From: Pseudovibrio sp. Tun.PSC04-5.I4
GTDB taxonomy: Bacteria > Pseudomonadota > Alphaproteobacteria > Rhizobiales > Stappiaceae
Direction: 5' to 3'
DNA: 64,000 nucleotides
Assembly: GCF_900104145.1 (NCBI RefSeq)
Contig: NZ_FNLB01000006.1
Location: forward strand, 393,001-457,000
Every line of letters starts with the position of its first letter. The first letter of the stretch is position 1. Shown here piece after piece: positions 51,849 through 60,979 of the stretch. The notes below the pieces were generated by a model. The model did not search any database and was not told where the DNA came from. It saw only the letters and a list, made by a program, of their open reading frames with translations. A program made the translations under genes and the position numbers.

Positions 51849-52334
51849 TTATAGCTGAGAAAGAATGTTTTCAGCTGAAGAGATCGTTGCTTCGCCGGGA
51901 GCTTCTTCGATGTTTAGGGAAGACAAGACGCCGTCTTTTACGATCATGGAGTAACGCTTGGAGCGAATACCCATGCCGAATGCAGAAGCATCAAGTTCAA
52001 GGCCGATTGCCTTGGTAAAGTCAGCGCTGCCATCTGCAAGGAACAAGATCTTGTTGTCAGCGCGTGTATCGCGAGACCATGCAGCCATCACAAACGCATC
52101 ATTTACGGAAACAACTGCGATTGTATCAACACCTTTGGCATTGATAGCATCCGCATTGTCAATGAAACCCGGCAGGTGGTTCAGGTGACAGGTTGGCGTA
52201 AAGGCACCAGGAACCGCGAAAAGAACAACGGTCTTGCCAGCGAACAGATCATTGGTGGAAAGGTCAACCGGGCCGTCAGTGCTGTTGGTCTTAAATGTTG
52301 CTGCAGGCAGTTTATCGCCAACTTTGATTACCAT
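51849..52334 (-). CDS. Peroxiredoxin, Prx5 type
   Basis: Reduces hydrogen peroxide and alkyl hydroperoxides in the cytoplasm. 161 residues, thioredoxin fold. The peroxidatic Cys is in AVPGAFTPTCHLNHLPGF, with Pro, Thr and Cys of the PxxxTxxC motif all present; no second cysteine lies near the C-terminus, so it is probably a 1-Cys or glutaredoxin-dependent enzyme. ATG 52334 follows GGAG by about 8 bases; an upstream start at 52370 lacks one. It lies downstream of a DsbD-domain gene on the same strand. Confidence 0.93.
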   Translation of the reverse strand: MVIKVGDKLPAATFKTNSTDGPVDLSTNDLFAGKTVVLFAVPGAFTPTCHLNHLPGFIDNADAINAKGVDTIAVVSVNDAFVMAAWSRDTRADNKILFLADGSADFTKAIGLELDASAFGMGIRSKRYSMIVKDGVLSSLNIEEAPGEATISSAENILSQL

Positions 52335-52473
52335 GGGAAACTCTCCAGTAAATACGCTTATGATGGACAATAGAGGCAGGACCGCTCAATTGTGATCCGC
52401 ATATTATGCACTCTGTGAGACATAGTTCTATCTGCGAGACGCTACTTTCGCAAATACATTAGGTCTGGATTGG

Positions 52474-53331
52474 TTATTTTGATGAGGCGCTCTGGGGCAC
52501 TTCAACACTCTGAGTTTCTTCATAGGCACCGTCTGTGGTCACCAGTGTCAAACGCAAGTCCAGCTTGCTTACATCCTCTGGTAATCCATTGTAGGGTAAA
52601 GACCATTTGGCCTTTCCTTTTTTCACAGAACCCAACAAAGGCACGCCGTGATAGGACCCAGCCGGACCCTCCACAAAAAGCTCGGGTGCTTTGTCGCCAC
52701 GAGGAACTTTGGCGGTAAAGGTCAGCGTTCGGTCTTTATCTTCCCCAGTAATTTTCGTTGCAGAGAACTGGCTCGGCATATCGCCTTGGCCAATGGGCAG
52801 CTTTGCGAAAGCTTCTTGCACCAATTTATCGGCGACCACATCATTGGCACTTTTGGTTGGCAAGATCATAGAGACCTCAGCCTGACCGGGAATGCAGATG
52901 TCTTTACAGATGCCAAAAGTCAGGTCAGCATTGAGAACTGCCGGACGACCATCATTAAACCGCTTAATGAGGACAGGGAGGATAACTTTGTCAGTGTAAA
53001 TCAGCGACGTGGAAAACCCGTCATTATAAGTTTCAGGCGCTGGAAATAAAACTTCCGCTTCTGCCACATTCACGGAATTTACAAAGCTGGCCTCCGTTGG
53101 AATGCCCGCTTCTCCCGGATACCGCCAATAGGTATGCCAACCGCTTTCGAGGCGGAATTCAATCCCTCCTCGATAAATACCATCAGCGTTTGGCTCACTT
53201 GCACGAAGGAGGCGCACAGCACCACCTTGTACGATCACCCACTCAGACACATTTGAAGAGAAGGCGCTTGTAACAGGAGCCGTCAGCAACGCAGCAGCAA
53301 TGAGGGTTGATTTGAAGATTCTAGAAATCAT
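52474..53331 (-). CDS. DsbD N-terminal-domain protein, periplasmic
   Basis: A 285-residue secreted protein (signal ending TSAFSSN) resembling the first, periplasmic domain of DsbD. The redox pair is in LTFGICKDICIPGQAEV (CxxxC), preceded by GWHTYWRYPGEAGIP, both diagnostic. The transmembrane and C-terminal thioredoxin domains of DsbD are missing, so it must receive electrons from another membrane partner. It probably moves reducing power to periplasmic disulfides. It is divergent from yqgE and followed by the peroxiredoxin gene. Confidence 0.88.
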   Translation of the reverse strand: MISRIFKSTLIAAALLTAPVTSAFSSNVSEWVIVQGGAVRLLRASEPNADGIYRGGIEFRLESGWHTYWRYPGEAGIPTEASFVNSVNVAEAEVLFPAPETYNDGFSTSLIYTDKVILPVLIKRFNDGRPAVLNADLTFGICKDICIPGQAEVSMILPTKSANDVVADKLVQEAFAKLPIGQGDMPSQFSATKITGEDKDRTLTFTAKVPRGDKAPELFVEGPAGSYHGVPLLGSVKKGKAKWSLPYNGLPEDVSKLDLRLTLVTTDGAYEETQSVEVPQSASSK

Positions 53332-53377
53332 AGAGTCTATTTAAACGTTCCCTTTTTAAATTCCCAATAAGATTGTC

Positions 53378-53451
53378 TCCGTGACAATCAATGATCCGTG
53401 AACAAGCCCACGTTTTCCTCACTGATCATTGATCACCGGAAATATCCGTGA
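53378..53451. promoter_or_regulatory. Cluster of TCCGTGA repeats in the DsbD-domain/yqgE divergent promoter
   Basis: TCCGTGA occurs at 53378, 53395 and 53445; related inverted forms are TCACTGA (53419) and TCACCGGA (53433). The central pair forms an 11-of-12 inverted repeat, AATGATCCGTGA (53390-53401) with TCACTGATCATT (53419-53430). Five related sites in 74 bases between two divergent genes look like an operator cluster. Confidence 0.45.
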
Positions 53452-53524
53452 GTACCTGTAATGTAATTGCCTCTACACTTAAGAACGAGGCATCGAAATT
53501 AAAGCATGAGGAGCGCGCCCCAAC

Positions 53525-54118
53525 ATGTCTGGTGAAAAACCGGGTTACATTGACGGTCAATATCTCATCGCCATGCCCACGATGGAGGATGGCCGCTTCG
53601 CGCATTCCGTCATTTATGTGTGCGCCCACTCCGAAGAGGGAGCAATGGGGATTGTGCTCAATCAGCCGGCCCCTAACATCACATTTAGGCAGCTTTTAGG
53701 TCAGTTGAATATTATTGACCCCGATGATGATGCTTCAATGGCAATCGAATTCTCTGATAGGAAAGTGTATCGCGGCGGACCAGTCGATGCTGGCCGCGGG
53801 TTTGTCCTTCATTCCGATGATTACTTCCTTGATGAAACGAGTCTCAAAATCGAAGAGGGTGTTGTCCTCACAGCAACCGTAGAAGTCCTGCGTGCGATTG
53901 CCAGTGGCAACGGACCGAAAAGGGCGCTTCTGGCACTTGGATATGCCGGCTGGGCTCCGGGTCAACTGGAAGCAGAGCTGCAAGCCAATGGTTGGCTGAC
54001 CTGTGAAACTGATCCCTCCTTGATCTTTGAGGGGGAAGGGGACCAGAAGTGGCACAACGCCCTTGGTATTCTCGGAATTGATCCCGGAATGCTTTCCAGC
54101 GATATCGGTCAGGCATAA
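53525..54118 (+). CDS. YqgE/AlgH-family protein
   Basis: A 197-residue cytoplasmic protein of the UPF0301 family. Conserved parts: GQYLIAMPTMEDGRFAHSVIY, EGAMGIVLNQPA, VYRGGPVDAGRGFVLHS, LLALGYAGWAPGQLEAEL and NGWL. No catalytic residue is established for the family. It is divergent from the DsbD-domain gene; in several Rhizobiales these two genes are neighbours, as I recall. Confidence 0.93.
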   Translation: MSGEKPGYIDGQYLIAMPTMEDGRFAHSVIYVCAHSEEGAMGIVLNQPAPNITFRQLLGQLNIIDPDDDASMAIEFSDRKVYRGGPVDAGRGFVLHSDDYFLDETSLKIEEGVVLTATVEVLRAIASGNGPKRALLALGYAGWAPGQLEAELQANGWLTCETDPSLIFEGEGDQKWHNALGILGIDPGMLSSDIGQA

Positions 54119-54418
54119 CTCTGGGTGCCTGAAGAACGGGCGTTTTTGTCTCAAAACGCCCCTGCCTATGAGAAAACAGGACGCATGGAGAGGAGAGATT
54201 AACGCAGTTTGAGGAGGCCATATAAATGGCGAACTGCTTTAAACGCGATTTCGCCGTGCAACTTCCTGCATTTTCTGCTATTTCCCAGTTCGCAAATGTG
54301 GAGCAATGACCTCCGGTTTGTGAGCATTAGATTTAGCTCCAGCTAAAAACCTGAGAAGAACCAACGGGCTAGGATTTTCCAATCCCCCGATTCAGGTTAA
54401 GCGAGAAGGGATGTAACG
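54119..54418. other. 300-base region between yqgE and thrC
   Basis: It contains a hairpin after yqgE, GGGCGTTTT with AAAACGCCC (54138-54161, 9 bp, no T-run), and a 16-bp palindrome TTTAGCT-CC-AGCTAAA at 54332-54347, about 70 bases before thrC, which could be an operator. No gene is supported. Confidence 0.5.
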
Positions 54419-55825
54419 GTGAGATATGTAAGTACGCGCGGCGAAGCTCCAGAACTCGATTTTTCCGAGGTGCTGCTCACGGGATTGGCACGCGACGGCG
54501 GTTTGTATCTACCGAAGGAATTCCCACAATTATCTGCTGAGGAAATTTCAGGATTTGCTGGAAAGCCCTACAGTGAAGTAGCGCTCAAAGTCATCGCTCC
54601 GTTTGTCGGCGATTCCATTCCCCACGATGACCTGAAACAGATGATCGAGGAAGCCTACGCCAGCTTTGCACATGAAGCTGTCGCACCTCTCATCCAGACA
54701 GCTCCAAATACATACGTCCTAGAACTCTTCCACGGCCCGACGCTCGCCTTTAAAGATGTGGCGATGCAGCTTTTAGGCCGTTTGATGGATTACGTTCTTG
54801 TAAAAAATGATGCTCGTGCAACCATCGTTGGCGCCACGTCTGGCGACACTGGCGGCGCGGCGATTGAAGCCTTCCGTGGCCGTGAGCGCACCGATGTCTT
54901 TATCCTGTTTCCAGAGGGCCGTGTTTCTCCTGTGCAGCAGCGCCAGATGACCACCGCCAAGGAGGCAAACATCCATGCCCTCGCGATCAAAGGCAACTTT
55001 GATGACTGTCAGGGCATCCTAAAAGATTTGTTCAACAACTTCCCATTCCGTGAACGTGTTGGCCTGTCTGGTGTAAACTCCATCAACTGGGCGCGGATCG
55101 TGGCACAGGTGACCTACTACTTCACCGCTGCTGTGTCCTTAGGGGCTCCACACCGCAAGGTGTCCTTCACCGTCCCAACAGGCAACTTCGGCGATGTGTT
55201 CGCAGGCTATGTGGCCTCGCAGATGGGGCTGCCTATTGAGAAGCTGGTGATAGCAACCAACACCAACGACATTCTCGCACGTACGCTGGAAACAGGCCGT
55301 TATGAGACACGCGGCGTTGTGGTAACAACTTCTCCGTCCATGGACATTCAGGTTTCTTCCAACTTTGAGCGCCTGTTGTTTGCTGCAAACGACAAAGACA
55401 GCGCAACGGTGAAGAGCCAGATGGACAGCCTCAAACAGTCCGGTGGCTTTTCTCTCTCGGAAAAAGCTCTGAGCTGCATTAAAGAAAAGTTCACCGCTGG
55501 TCGCGCAAATGAAGAAGATATAGCGCGGACAATTGCTGAGACGCTTAAAGAAAGTGGTTACCTGCTTGATCCCCATACAGCGGTCGCGATCCACGTTGCC
55601 AAGAGCCACAGCACTGATGAGACTCCAATGATTGTGCTTTCAACCGCGCATCCAGCCAAGTTCCCGGCTGCCGTTGAAAGTGCTTCTGGTGTGTACCCAG
55701 AACTCCCCGCACACCTGTCCGATCTGATGGAACGGACTGAAAAATTCGACGTGCTTCCAGCGGACGCGCAGGAAGTTGCAAAATTTGTTGAAGGCAAGGC
55801 ACGTGCCGTGAAAGCAGGCGTTTAA
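54419..55825 (+). CDS. thrC: Threonine synthase
   Basis: Last step of threonine synthesis, converting phosphohomoserine to threonine with pyridoxal phosphate. 468 residues. The PLP lysine is in GPTLAFKDVAMQLLGRL, and the phosphate-binding loop is GATSGDTGGAAIEAF. N-terminal MRYVSTRGEAPELDFSEVLLTGLARDGGLYLP is the usual family start. The start codon is GTG, seven bases after GAAGGGA. Its stop overlaps the next start (TAATG), so it is translationally coupled to the M16 peptidase. thrB is encoded about 8 kb away (62866-63831). Confidence 0.96.
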   Translation: MRYVSTRGEAPELDFSEVLLTGLARDGGLYLPKEFPQLSAEEISGFAGKPYSEVALKVIAPFVGDSIPHDDLKQMIEEAYASFAHEAVAPLIQTAPNTYVLELFHGPTLAFKDVAMQLLGRLMDYVLVKNDARATIVGATSGDTGGAAIEAFRGRERTDVFILFPEGRVSPVQQRQMTTAKEANIHALAIKGNFDDCQGILKDLFNNFPFRERVGLSGVNSINWARIVAQVTYYFTAAVSLGAPHRKVSFTVPTGNFGDVFAGYVASQMGLPIEKLVIATNTNDILARTLETGRYETRGVVVTTSPSMDIQVSSNFERLLFAANDKDSATVKSQMDSLKQSGGFSLSEKALSCIKEKFTAGRANEEDIARTIAETLKESGYLLDPHTAVAIHVAKSHSTDETPMIVLSTAHPAKFPAAVESASGVYPELPAHLSDLMERTEKFDVLPADAQEVAKFVEGKARAVKAGV

Positions 55826-57096
55826 TGGCGGTCAAATTAACGAAACTAGAGAATGGACTGACTGTTGTTAGTGACCAGATGGAATACCTCAAGACAACTG
55901 CTCTTGGGGTTTGGGTTAAAGCTGGGTCTCGCTCGGAAGGTGAGCATGAGAACGGCATAACCCACCTGCTGGAACACATGGCCTTTAAAGGCACAGCCAA
56001 ACGCAACGCGCGCGAAATCGCCGAGGAAATCGAAGCCGTTGGTGGTGAGATGAATGCCTCCACAAGTGTGGAGCATACAAACTACTATGTTCGCACCTTG
56101 GCTGATGACGCGCCGCTGGGGCTGGATATCCTTGCCGATATCCTCCAAAACTCCATCATCGATCCTGATGAACTGGCGCGCGAAAAGCATGTGATCCTTC
56201 AGGAGATTGGTGCAGCTCAGGATATGCCGGACGATCAGGTCTTCGATATCCTGCTAGAAACAGCATGGCCGAACCAACCGTTAGGCCGCCCAATCCTTGG
56301 CACACCAGAAACCGTCAATGGTTTTTCTGCTGATGCGATCCGCGATTATGTCGCCCGCAAATACACCGCCTCTGACATGGTACTGGCAGCTGCCGGTGCT
56401 GTAGACCATGACGAACTTGTGGAACTGGCAAAATCCAGTTTCTCAAAACTCTCACCTGCTGCCCCTGATACTGATTCAGTTGCAAGCTATGTGGGCGGAG
56501 AAGGCTCTATTGAGCGAGAGCTGCAAGAGCTGCAGGTTATTCTTGGGTTTGAAGGCCTGCCTTACGAGCACAAAGATTACTACGCCGTTCAGGTGTTGTC
56601 TTCCATTCTTGGCGGCGGGATGTCCTCTCGTCTCTTCCAGGAAGTGCGCGAAAAGCGCGGCCTTTGCTATTCCGTCTATGCGTTCCATTGGGCGTTTGCC
56701 GATACCGGATTCTTCGGTGTTCATGCAGCAACGGGGCCAGAAGATGCAGCAGAACTGACTGAGGTTCTGGTTGATCAGCTCAAAGAGATCGCCAAAGGTG
56801 TTACGGAGAAGGAAGTCTCCAGAGCCAAAGCACAGCTGCGTGCAGGCCTGTTGATGGCACTTGAAAGCCCAGCAGCCCGTGCAGGGCAAATTGCCCGTCA
56901 GGTGATGATTTATGGTTATCCCGTCGCACTGGAAGAGCTGGAAAAACGTTTGAATGCTGTCTCTGCAGAACGCCTGCAAGTGCTGGCAGAAAACCTCTTC
57001 GCTTCCGAAAATCCAACATACGTCAGAGTTGGCCCCAAAGCGCCAATGATGAATTATGATGAGTTGAAACAACGTCTCACGGGGATTAAAGCTTAA
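55825..57096 (+). CDS. M16 family peptidase, mitochondrial-processing-peptidase-like
   Basis: A 423-residue zinc peptidase without a signal peptide, so cytoplasmic. The zinc motif HLLEH is in GITHLLEHMAFKGT, followed by VILQEIG with the distal Glu. The substrate-binding glycine-rich loop is SSILGGGMSSRLFQEVREKRGLCYSVYA. It closely resembles mitochondrial beta-MPP, and its coupling to thrC is conserved in alphaproteobacteria, as I recall. Distinct from the periplasmic M16 pair at 1-2024. Confidence 0.94.
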   Translation: MAVKLTKLENGLTVVSDQMEYLKTTALGVWVKAGSRSEGEHENGITHLLEHMAFKGTAKRNAREIAEEIEAVGGEMNASTSVEHTNYYVRTLADDAPLGLDILADILQNSIIDPDELAREKHVILQEIGAAQDMPDDQVFDILLETAWPNQPLGRPILGTPETVNGFSADAIRDYVARKYTASDMVLAAAGAVDHDELVELAKSSFSKLSPAAPDTDSVASYVGGEGSIERELQELQVILGFEGLPYEHKDYYAVQVLSSILGGGMSSRLFQEVREKRGLCYSVYAFHWAFADTGFFGVHAATGPEDAAELTEVLVDQLKEIAKGVTEKEVSRAKAQLRAGLLMALESPAARAGQIARQVMIYGYPVALEELEKRLNAVSAERLQVLAENLFASENPTYVRVGPKAPMMNYDELKQRLTGIKA

Positions 57097-57110
57097 GCCA
57101 CTTGCATAAA

Positions 57111-57294
57111 CGCCTGAGTCCCATTCATAATATTAGTCTCAGGCGTATTCCCGCAACGTCACACCGGTTTGCGAACAAGAATACGCGAGAAACTAAAGCG
57201 TATTCCCGTGAAGTGGGCGCCGGTTTGCGGATAAGAATACGCAAGAAACGAATGAATTGGGGCCGTTTGCTAGCCTTTGATAACCGCAAACGGC
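57111..57294. repeat. Structured repeat array: two tandem palindromic elements flanked by hairpins
   Basis: Two 44-45-base elements, 57143-57186 and 57198-57242, begin GCGTATTCCCG and end AAGAATACGC, a 55-base period, each with an 8-bp terminal dyad (GCGTATTC/GAATACGC) and a common CCGGTTTGCG centre. This layout is the dispersed palindromic repeat seen throughout Rhizobiales genomes. On the left CGCCTGAG/CTCAGGCG (57111-57145) and on the right GCCGTTTGC/GCAAACGGC (57262-57294) add two more perfect dyads. Confidence 0.75.
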
Positions 57295-57318
57295 TTTGGA
57301 AATGAGGGGAGAATATCC

Positions 57319-57966
57319 GTGTCCTTTTTCAAAATGAGCCCATCTCCCCAATCCCTCAGTACTTTAAAAACAGATCGACTTTATCTGCGTGCGCCAGTTA
57401 TCGCAGATTTTGCCCAATGGTCAGAGCTTCGCGAGCAGAGCCGAAGTTTTCTGCAACCTTGGGAACCAACCTGGCCTGCTGATGACCTGACAAAAGGGGC
57501 GTTCAGAAAACGAATCCGGCGCTACAATCGCAACATTCGTGAAGGCACCCATTACCCATTTTTTCTCTTTGATCAAACGACAGACCAACTGGTTGGTGGA
57601 CTCAATTTGTCCAACGTGCGCCGGGGTGTGTCACAGACTGCATCACTGGGCTATTGGATGGGCGCTCAATTTGCCGGAAACGGTTTGATGCGGGAGGCTG
57701 TTCAGCGCATATGTTGTTTTACGTTCAACGATTTGCATCTGCATAGAATCGAAGCGGCCTGTTTGCCCAGTAACCAAGTCTCAAGGGCCCTTTTGGGGAA
57801 GGTCGGATTCTCCCAATTAGGATATGCACCTAGCTACTTATTCATCAACGGAATGTGGCAAGATCATATTTTGTTTGGCAAAATTCAGGATTTGGCTCCT
57901 ATAACGGCCAAGTTCTGGCCACAATCAGAGGCAGATGGGGATAAATTGCCACTAACACATGCTTGA
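57319..57966 (+). CDS. GNAT N-acetyltransferase, RimJ/RimL type
   Basis: A 215-residue acetyltransferase resembling the ribosomal-protein acetylase RimJ. Features: LKTDRLYLRAPVIADFAQWSELR, LGYWMGAQFAGNGLMREAVQRI with the acetyl-CoA loop (Q/RxxGxG/A region as FAGNGLM), HLHRIEAACLPSNQVSRALLGKVGF, and GMWQDHILFGKI. The GTG at 57319 has GGGGAG eight bases upstream; the longer frame from 57277 starts in the repeat region. The target protein or small molecule is not known. It is 67 bases before the EAL gene. Confidence 0.88.
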   Translation: MSFFKMSPSPQSLSTLKTDRLYLRAPVIADFAQWSELREQSRSFLQPWEPTWPADDLTKGAFRKRIRRYNRNIREGTHYPFFLFDQTTDQLVGGLNLSNVRRGVSQTASLGYWMGAQFAGNGLMREAVQRICCFTFNDLHLHRIEAACLPSNQVSRALLGKVGFSQLGYAPSYLFINGMWQDHILFGKIQDLAPITAKFWPQSEADGDKLPLTHA

Positions 57967-58033
57967 ACCATGAAACTGGCGGCTTGAAGATGTAATGATC
58001 TTGGCAAGGAAAATCAGTTAATTTATCGTTATC

Positions 58034-60949
58034 GTGGAGAAGCCGGTGCCAGGGACTTATTGTCAGCGCGTACAGAACGTTATTCAGGCTGTTCTGTTAA
58101 GCGCTCTCCTGCTTATTGTGGTTGCATCACAAGCATTGGCTTTGGATGCGATTATCGTCCCTAAAGACATTGATGCGCTCGACCTCACCAGTTCAATCGA
58201 TATCTATCCAAACACCAGCAAAAGCATTCAGGTCTCCACAGCTCCGGACTCAGACGGCATCGTGCGCCGCATTGAAGTGAGATCCGTTGATGAAAACGCC
58301 AGTTCGTGGGCTGTCTTCGCACTCTCCAATCCGGGAGAGGAGCAGATCGATCGTCTGCTGGTCGCGCCTTACTACAAAATGACGGGTGGTGGTGTGTTGG
58401 TGCCTGACCTTGGCCAGCGCCGCATTGTGTCCCTAACGCCAAGTCAAGGCATCCCGCCAATCCGCGAGCGCAGCACAGAAGCTGACATCTACCGAATTAC
58501 ACTGGACCCGGGCGCGAATGTGACCTTCATTGCTGAAGTGAACACGCCGAGCCTGCCGGAACTTCGCCTTTGGAAGCCTGAGGCCTATAAAGACAACATC
58601 AACGCTTACACCCTCTACCGCGGCATCGTCTTAGGCATTGCTGGCCTGCTGGCCTTGTTCCTGACGATCCTGTTTGTTGTGAAGGGAACGGTTCTCTTCC
58701 CGGCTACAGCAGCTTTGGCATGGGCTGTGCTCGTGTACCTGTGTATTGACTTCGGTTTCTGGAATTTAGTGTTCGGGAGGACTCTGGGGGATGATCAGGT
58801 CTATCGAGCGGCAGCGGAAATCAGTTTAACAGCTGCGCTTGTGGTCTTCCTGTACGCCTATCTCGGCCTCAACCGCTGGCACATCCATTACACTCATCTG
58901 GCTATAACCCTATTGATCGTCGTGCTTAGCCTATTTGGCCTGGCGCTGTGGGACCCAACTATCGCAGCCGGAATCTCCCGCCTTCTGATGGCCGGGGTCG
59001 CAATTGCTGGCTTCGGAATCATACTGGTGCTCACCATGCGTGGGTTTGAGCGCGCGATTATGCTGCTCCCTACATGGTTCTTGTTCCTTGCATGGTTGTT
59101 TGCGGCTTGGATGGCAACAACAGGCATGTTGCAGAGTGATCTGGCCCAGCCTGCGCTTGCAGGTGGCCTCGTCCTCTTTGTTATGCTGCTCGGGTTCACG
59201 GTCATGCAGCACGCGTTTGCAGGCTCTGGTCTCTCCCATAGCGTGATGAGTGATGTGGAACGCCGTGCACTGGCGTTGACTGGCTCTGGCGATATCATCT
59301 GGGACTGGGACGTGGACCGCGATAAAATCCACACCAGTGGTGGTCTTGAAGAAGCACTCGGCATCAAACCGGGTTTGCTGGATGGTCCTGCACGGTTGTG
59401 GCTGGAAATCCTCCATCCGCAAGACCGGGATCTGTTCCGTGGCACTTTGGATGCTGTGATTGACCACCGCCGAGGCCGGATCAATCTGGCTTTCCGCCTG
59501 CGTGGTGAAGATGGTCATTACCGGTGGCTCAAGATGCGCGCTCGTCCGGTACTCGGGTCTGATGGCGAAGTCATCCGCTGCGTTGGTACTTTGCTCGACA
59601 TCACCTCTCAGAAAACCGCTGAAGAGCGCTTGATGCATGATGCCGTGCATGACAATCTGACTGGCCTGCCAAACCGCGAACTGTTTATGGACCGCCTTGT
59701 TGCAGCGCTTGCCCGTTCCAAGGCTGAAGGCAACGGCAATCCGACAGTTATTCTGATCGACCTGGACCGCTTCAAGCAGGTTAATGACAGCATCGGCCAA
59801 ACAGCAGGCGACTCCATGTTGCTTACTGCTGCCCGCCGTCTATCTCGTCTGATCAAAGCACAGGATTCCCTGTCACGCATTTCAGCAGATACCTTCGCAG
59901 TCCTGATGATCTCCGAGCAGGATGCAACTCGTATTGCCTCCTTTGCTGATGAATTGCGCAAGTCTCTGCGCACACCAGTCACCTTTGGTGATCAGGAAGT
60001 CTTCCTGACAGCGTCTATCGGCGCGGCTATCTTTGATGGTGGGCCGGAAAAGGCGACAGACATGATGCGTGATTCCGAGATTGCACTCAATCATGCCAAA
60101 CGCCTCGGTGGGGATCGTATCGAGGTCTTCCGCCCAACGTTGAAACCTGTTGCAAGCAATACGCTGGCTCTCGACAGCGACCTTCGTGCTGCTTTGGAAA
60201 AAGACGAGATCACGGTCTTCTTCCAGCCAATCGTTCGTCTGGCAGATAAAACCACAGCTGGTTTTGAAGCGCTTGCCCGCTGGGAGCATCCATCCCGCGG
60301 TCTCATCCCGCCATCCGAGTTTATCCCGGTTGCTGAACAAAGCGGCCTGATCAATGAGCTTGGTCTGCGCGTGATGGAAAAAGGCGCGCGTCAGCTGGCA
60401 CAATGGCAACGTGAGTTTAAACACGCGTTACCGCTGTTTGTTTCCGTCAATATCTCTTCTCGCCAGCTGCTTAAGCCAGACCTCATCAACGACGTGAAGG
60501 CTGTGCTGGCACGGACCGCGCTGACGCCGGGCTCTTTGAAACTGGAGCTCACAGAATCTATGGTTATGGAGAACCCGGAATACTCCGTGCAGGTGCTGGA
60601 GCGTCTCAAAGGCCTTGGTGCTGGCCTGTCTCTGGATGATTTTGGCACAGGCTATTCATCGCTCAGCTACCTGCAACGCTTCCAGTTCGACACCATCAAG
60701 ATTGATCAGTCCTTTGTACGTCCTAACGGGCAGAGCGCACGTCCGGTTATCCTGCGCACCATTGTGGCACTGGGTCATGATCTGGGGATGGAAGTAGTGG
60801 CTGAAGGAGCTGAAACAGAGTCTGATGCATTAGAGTTGTTCCAACTCGGCTGCGAGTACGTTCAAGGCTACCATTTCGGTCAGCCAATGCGCGCCGCTGA
60901 AGCAGGTCGCATGCTGAAACAACAATTCGCCCAGCAAAACAAAAACTGA
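58034..60949 (+). CDS. Membrane PAS-GGDEF-EAL protein; likely c-di-GMP phosphodiesterase
   Basis: A 971-residue signalling protein. A signal-like N-terminus and about 160 periplasmic residues are followed by seven membrane helices (about 195-400), a PAS domain (about 410-535), GGDEF (540-700) and EAL (710-965). The cyclase signature is degraded to SADTF at 617-621, so this domain should not make c-di-GMP. The EAL domain is complete: E745-A-L, NISSRQL, LELTESM, SLDDFGTGYSS, IKIDQSF, AEGAET and the final QGYHFGQP. So it should hydrolyse c-di-GMP, perhaps gated by the periplasmic and 7TM sensor. A PilZ gene lies next to it. Confidence 0.92.
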   Translation: MEKPVPGTYCQRVQNVIQAVLLSALLLIVVASQALALDAIIVPKDIDALDLTSSIDIYPNTSKSIQVSTAPDSDGIVRRIEVRSVDENASSWAVFALSNPGEEQIDRLLVAPYYKMTGGGVLVPDLGQRRIVSLTPSQGIPPIRERSTEADIYRITLDPGANVTFIAEVNTPSLPELRLWKPEAYKDNINAYTLYRGIVLGIAGLLALFLTILFVVKGTVLFPATAALAWAVLVYLCIDFGFWNLVFGRTLGDDQVYRAAAEISLTAALVVFLYAYLGLNRWHIHYTHLAITLLIVVLSLFGLALWDPTIAAGISRLLMAGVAIAGFGIILVLTMRGFERAIMLLPTWFLFLAWLFAAWMATTGMLQSDLAQPALAGGLVLFVMLLGFTVMQHAFAGSGLSHSVMSDVERRALALTGSGDIIWDWDVDRDKIHTSGGLEEALGIKPGLLDGPARLWLEILHPQDRDLFRGTLDAVIDHRRGRINLAFRLRGEDGHYRWLKMRARPVLGSDGEVIRCVGTLLDITSQKTAEERLMHDAVHDNLTGLPNRELFMDRLVAALARSKAEGNGNPTVILIDLDRFKQVNDSIGQTAGDSMLLTAARRLSRLIKAQDSLSRISADTFAVLMISEQDATRIASFADELRKSLRTPVTFGDQEVFLTASIGAAIFDGGPEKATDMMRDSEIALNHAKRLGGDRIEVFRPTLKPVASNTLALDSDLRAALEKDEITVFFQPIVRLADKTTAGFEALARWEHPSRGLIPPSEFIPVAEQSGLINELGLRVMEKGARQLAQWQREFKHALPLFVSVNISSRQLLKPDLINDVKAVLARTALTPGSLKLELTESMVMENPEYSVQVLERLKGLGAGLSLDDFGTGYSSLSYLQRFQFDTIKIDQSFVRPNGQSARPVILRTIVALGHDLGMEVVAEGAETESDALELFQLGCEYVQGYHFGQPMRAAEAGRMLKQQFAQQNKN

Positions 60950-60979
60950 GCGAGATTGAAGCGAAAGCGTCTCTAAAAG

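Noticed and set aside
54138..54161. Intrinsic terminator after yqgE
   Set aside because: The 9-bp stem is perfect but no T-run follows on either strand, so it is kept only as a hairpin within the intergenic note.
57102..57305. 67-codon frame in the palindromic repeat array
   Set aside because: Its codons are the repeat and hairpin sequence; no ribosome site or homology expected.
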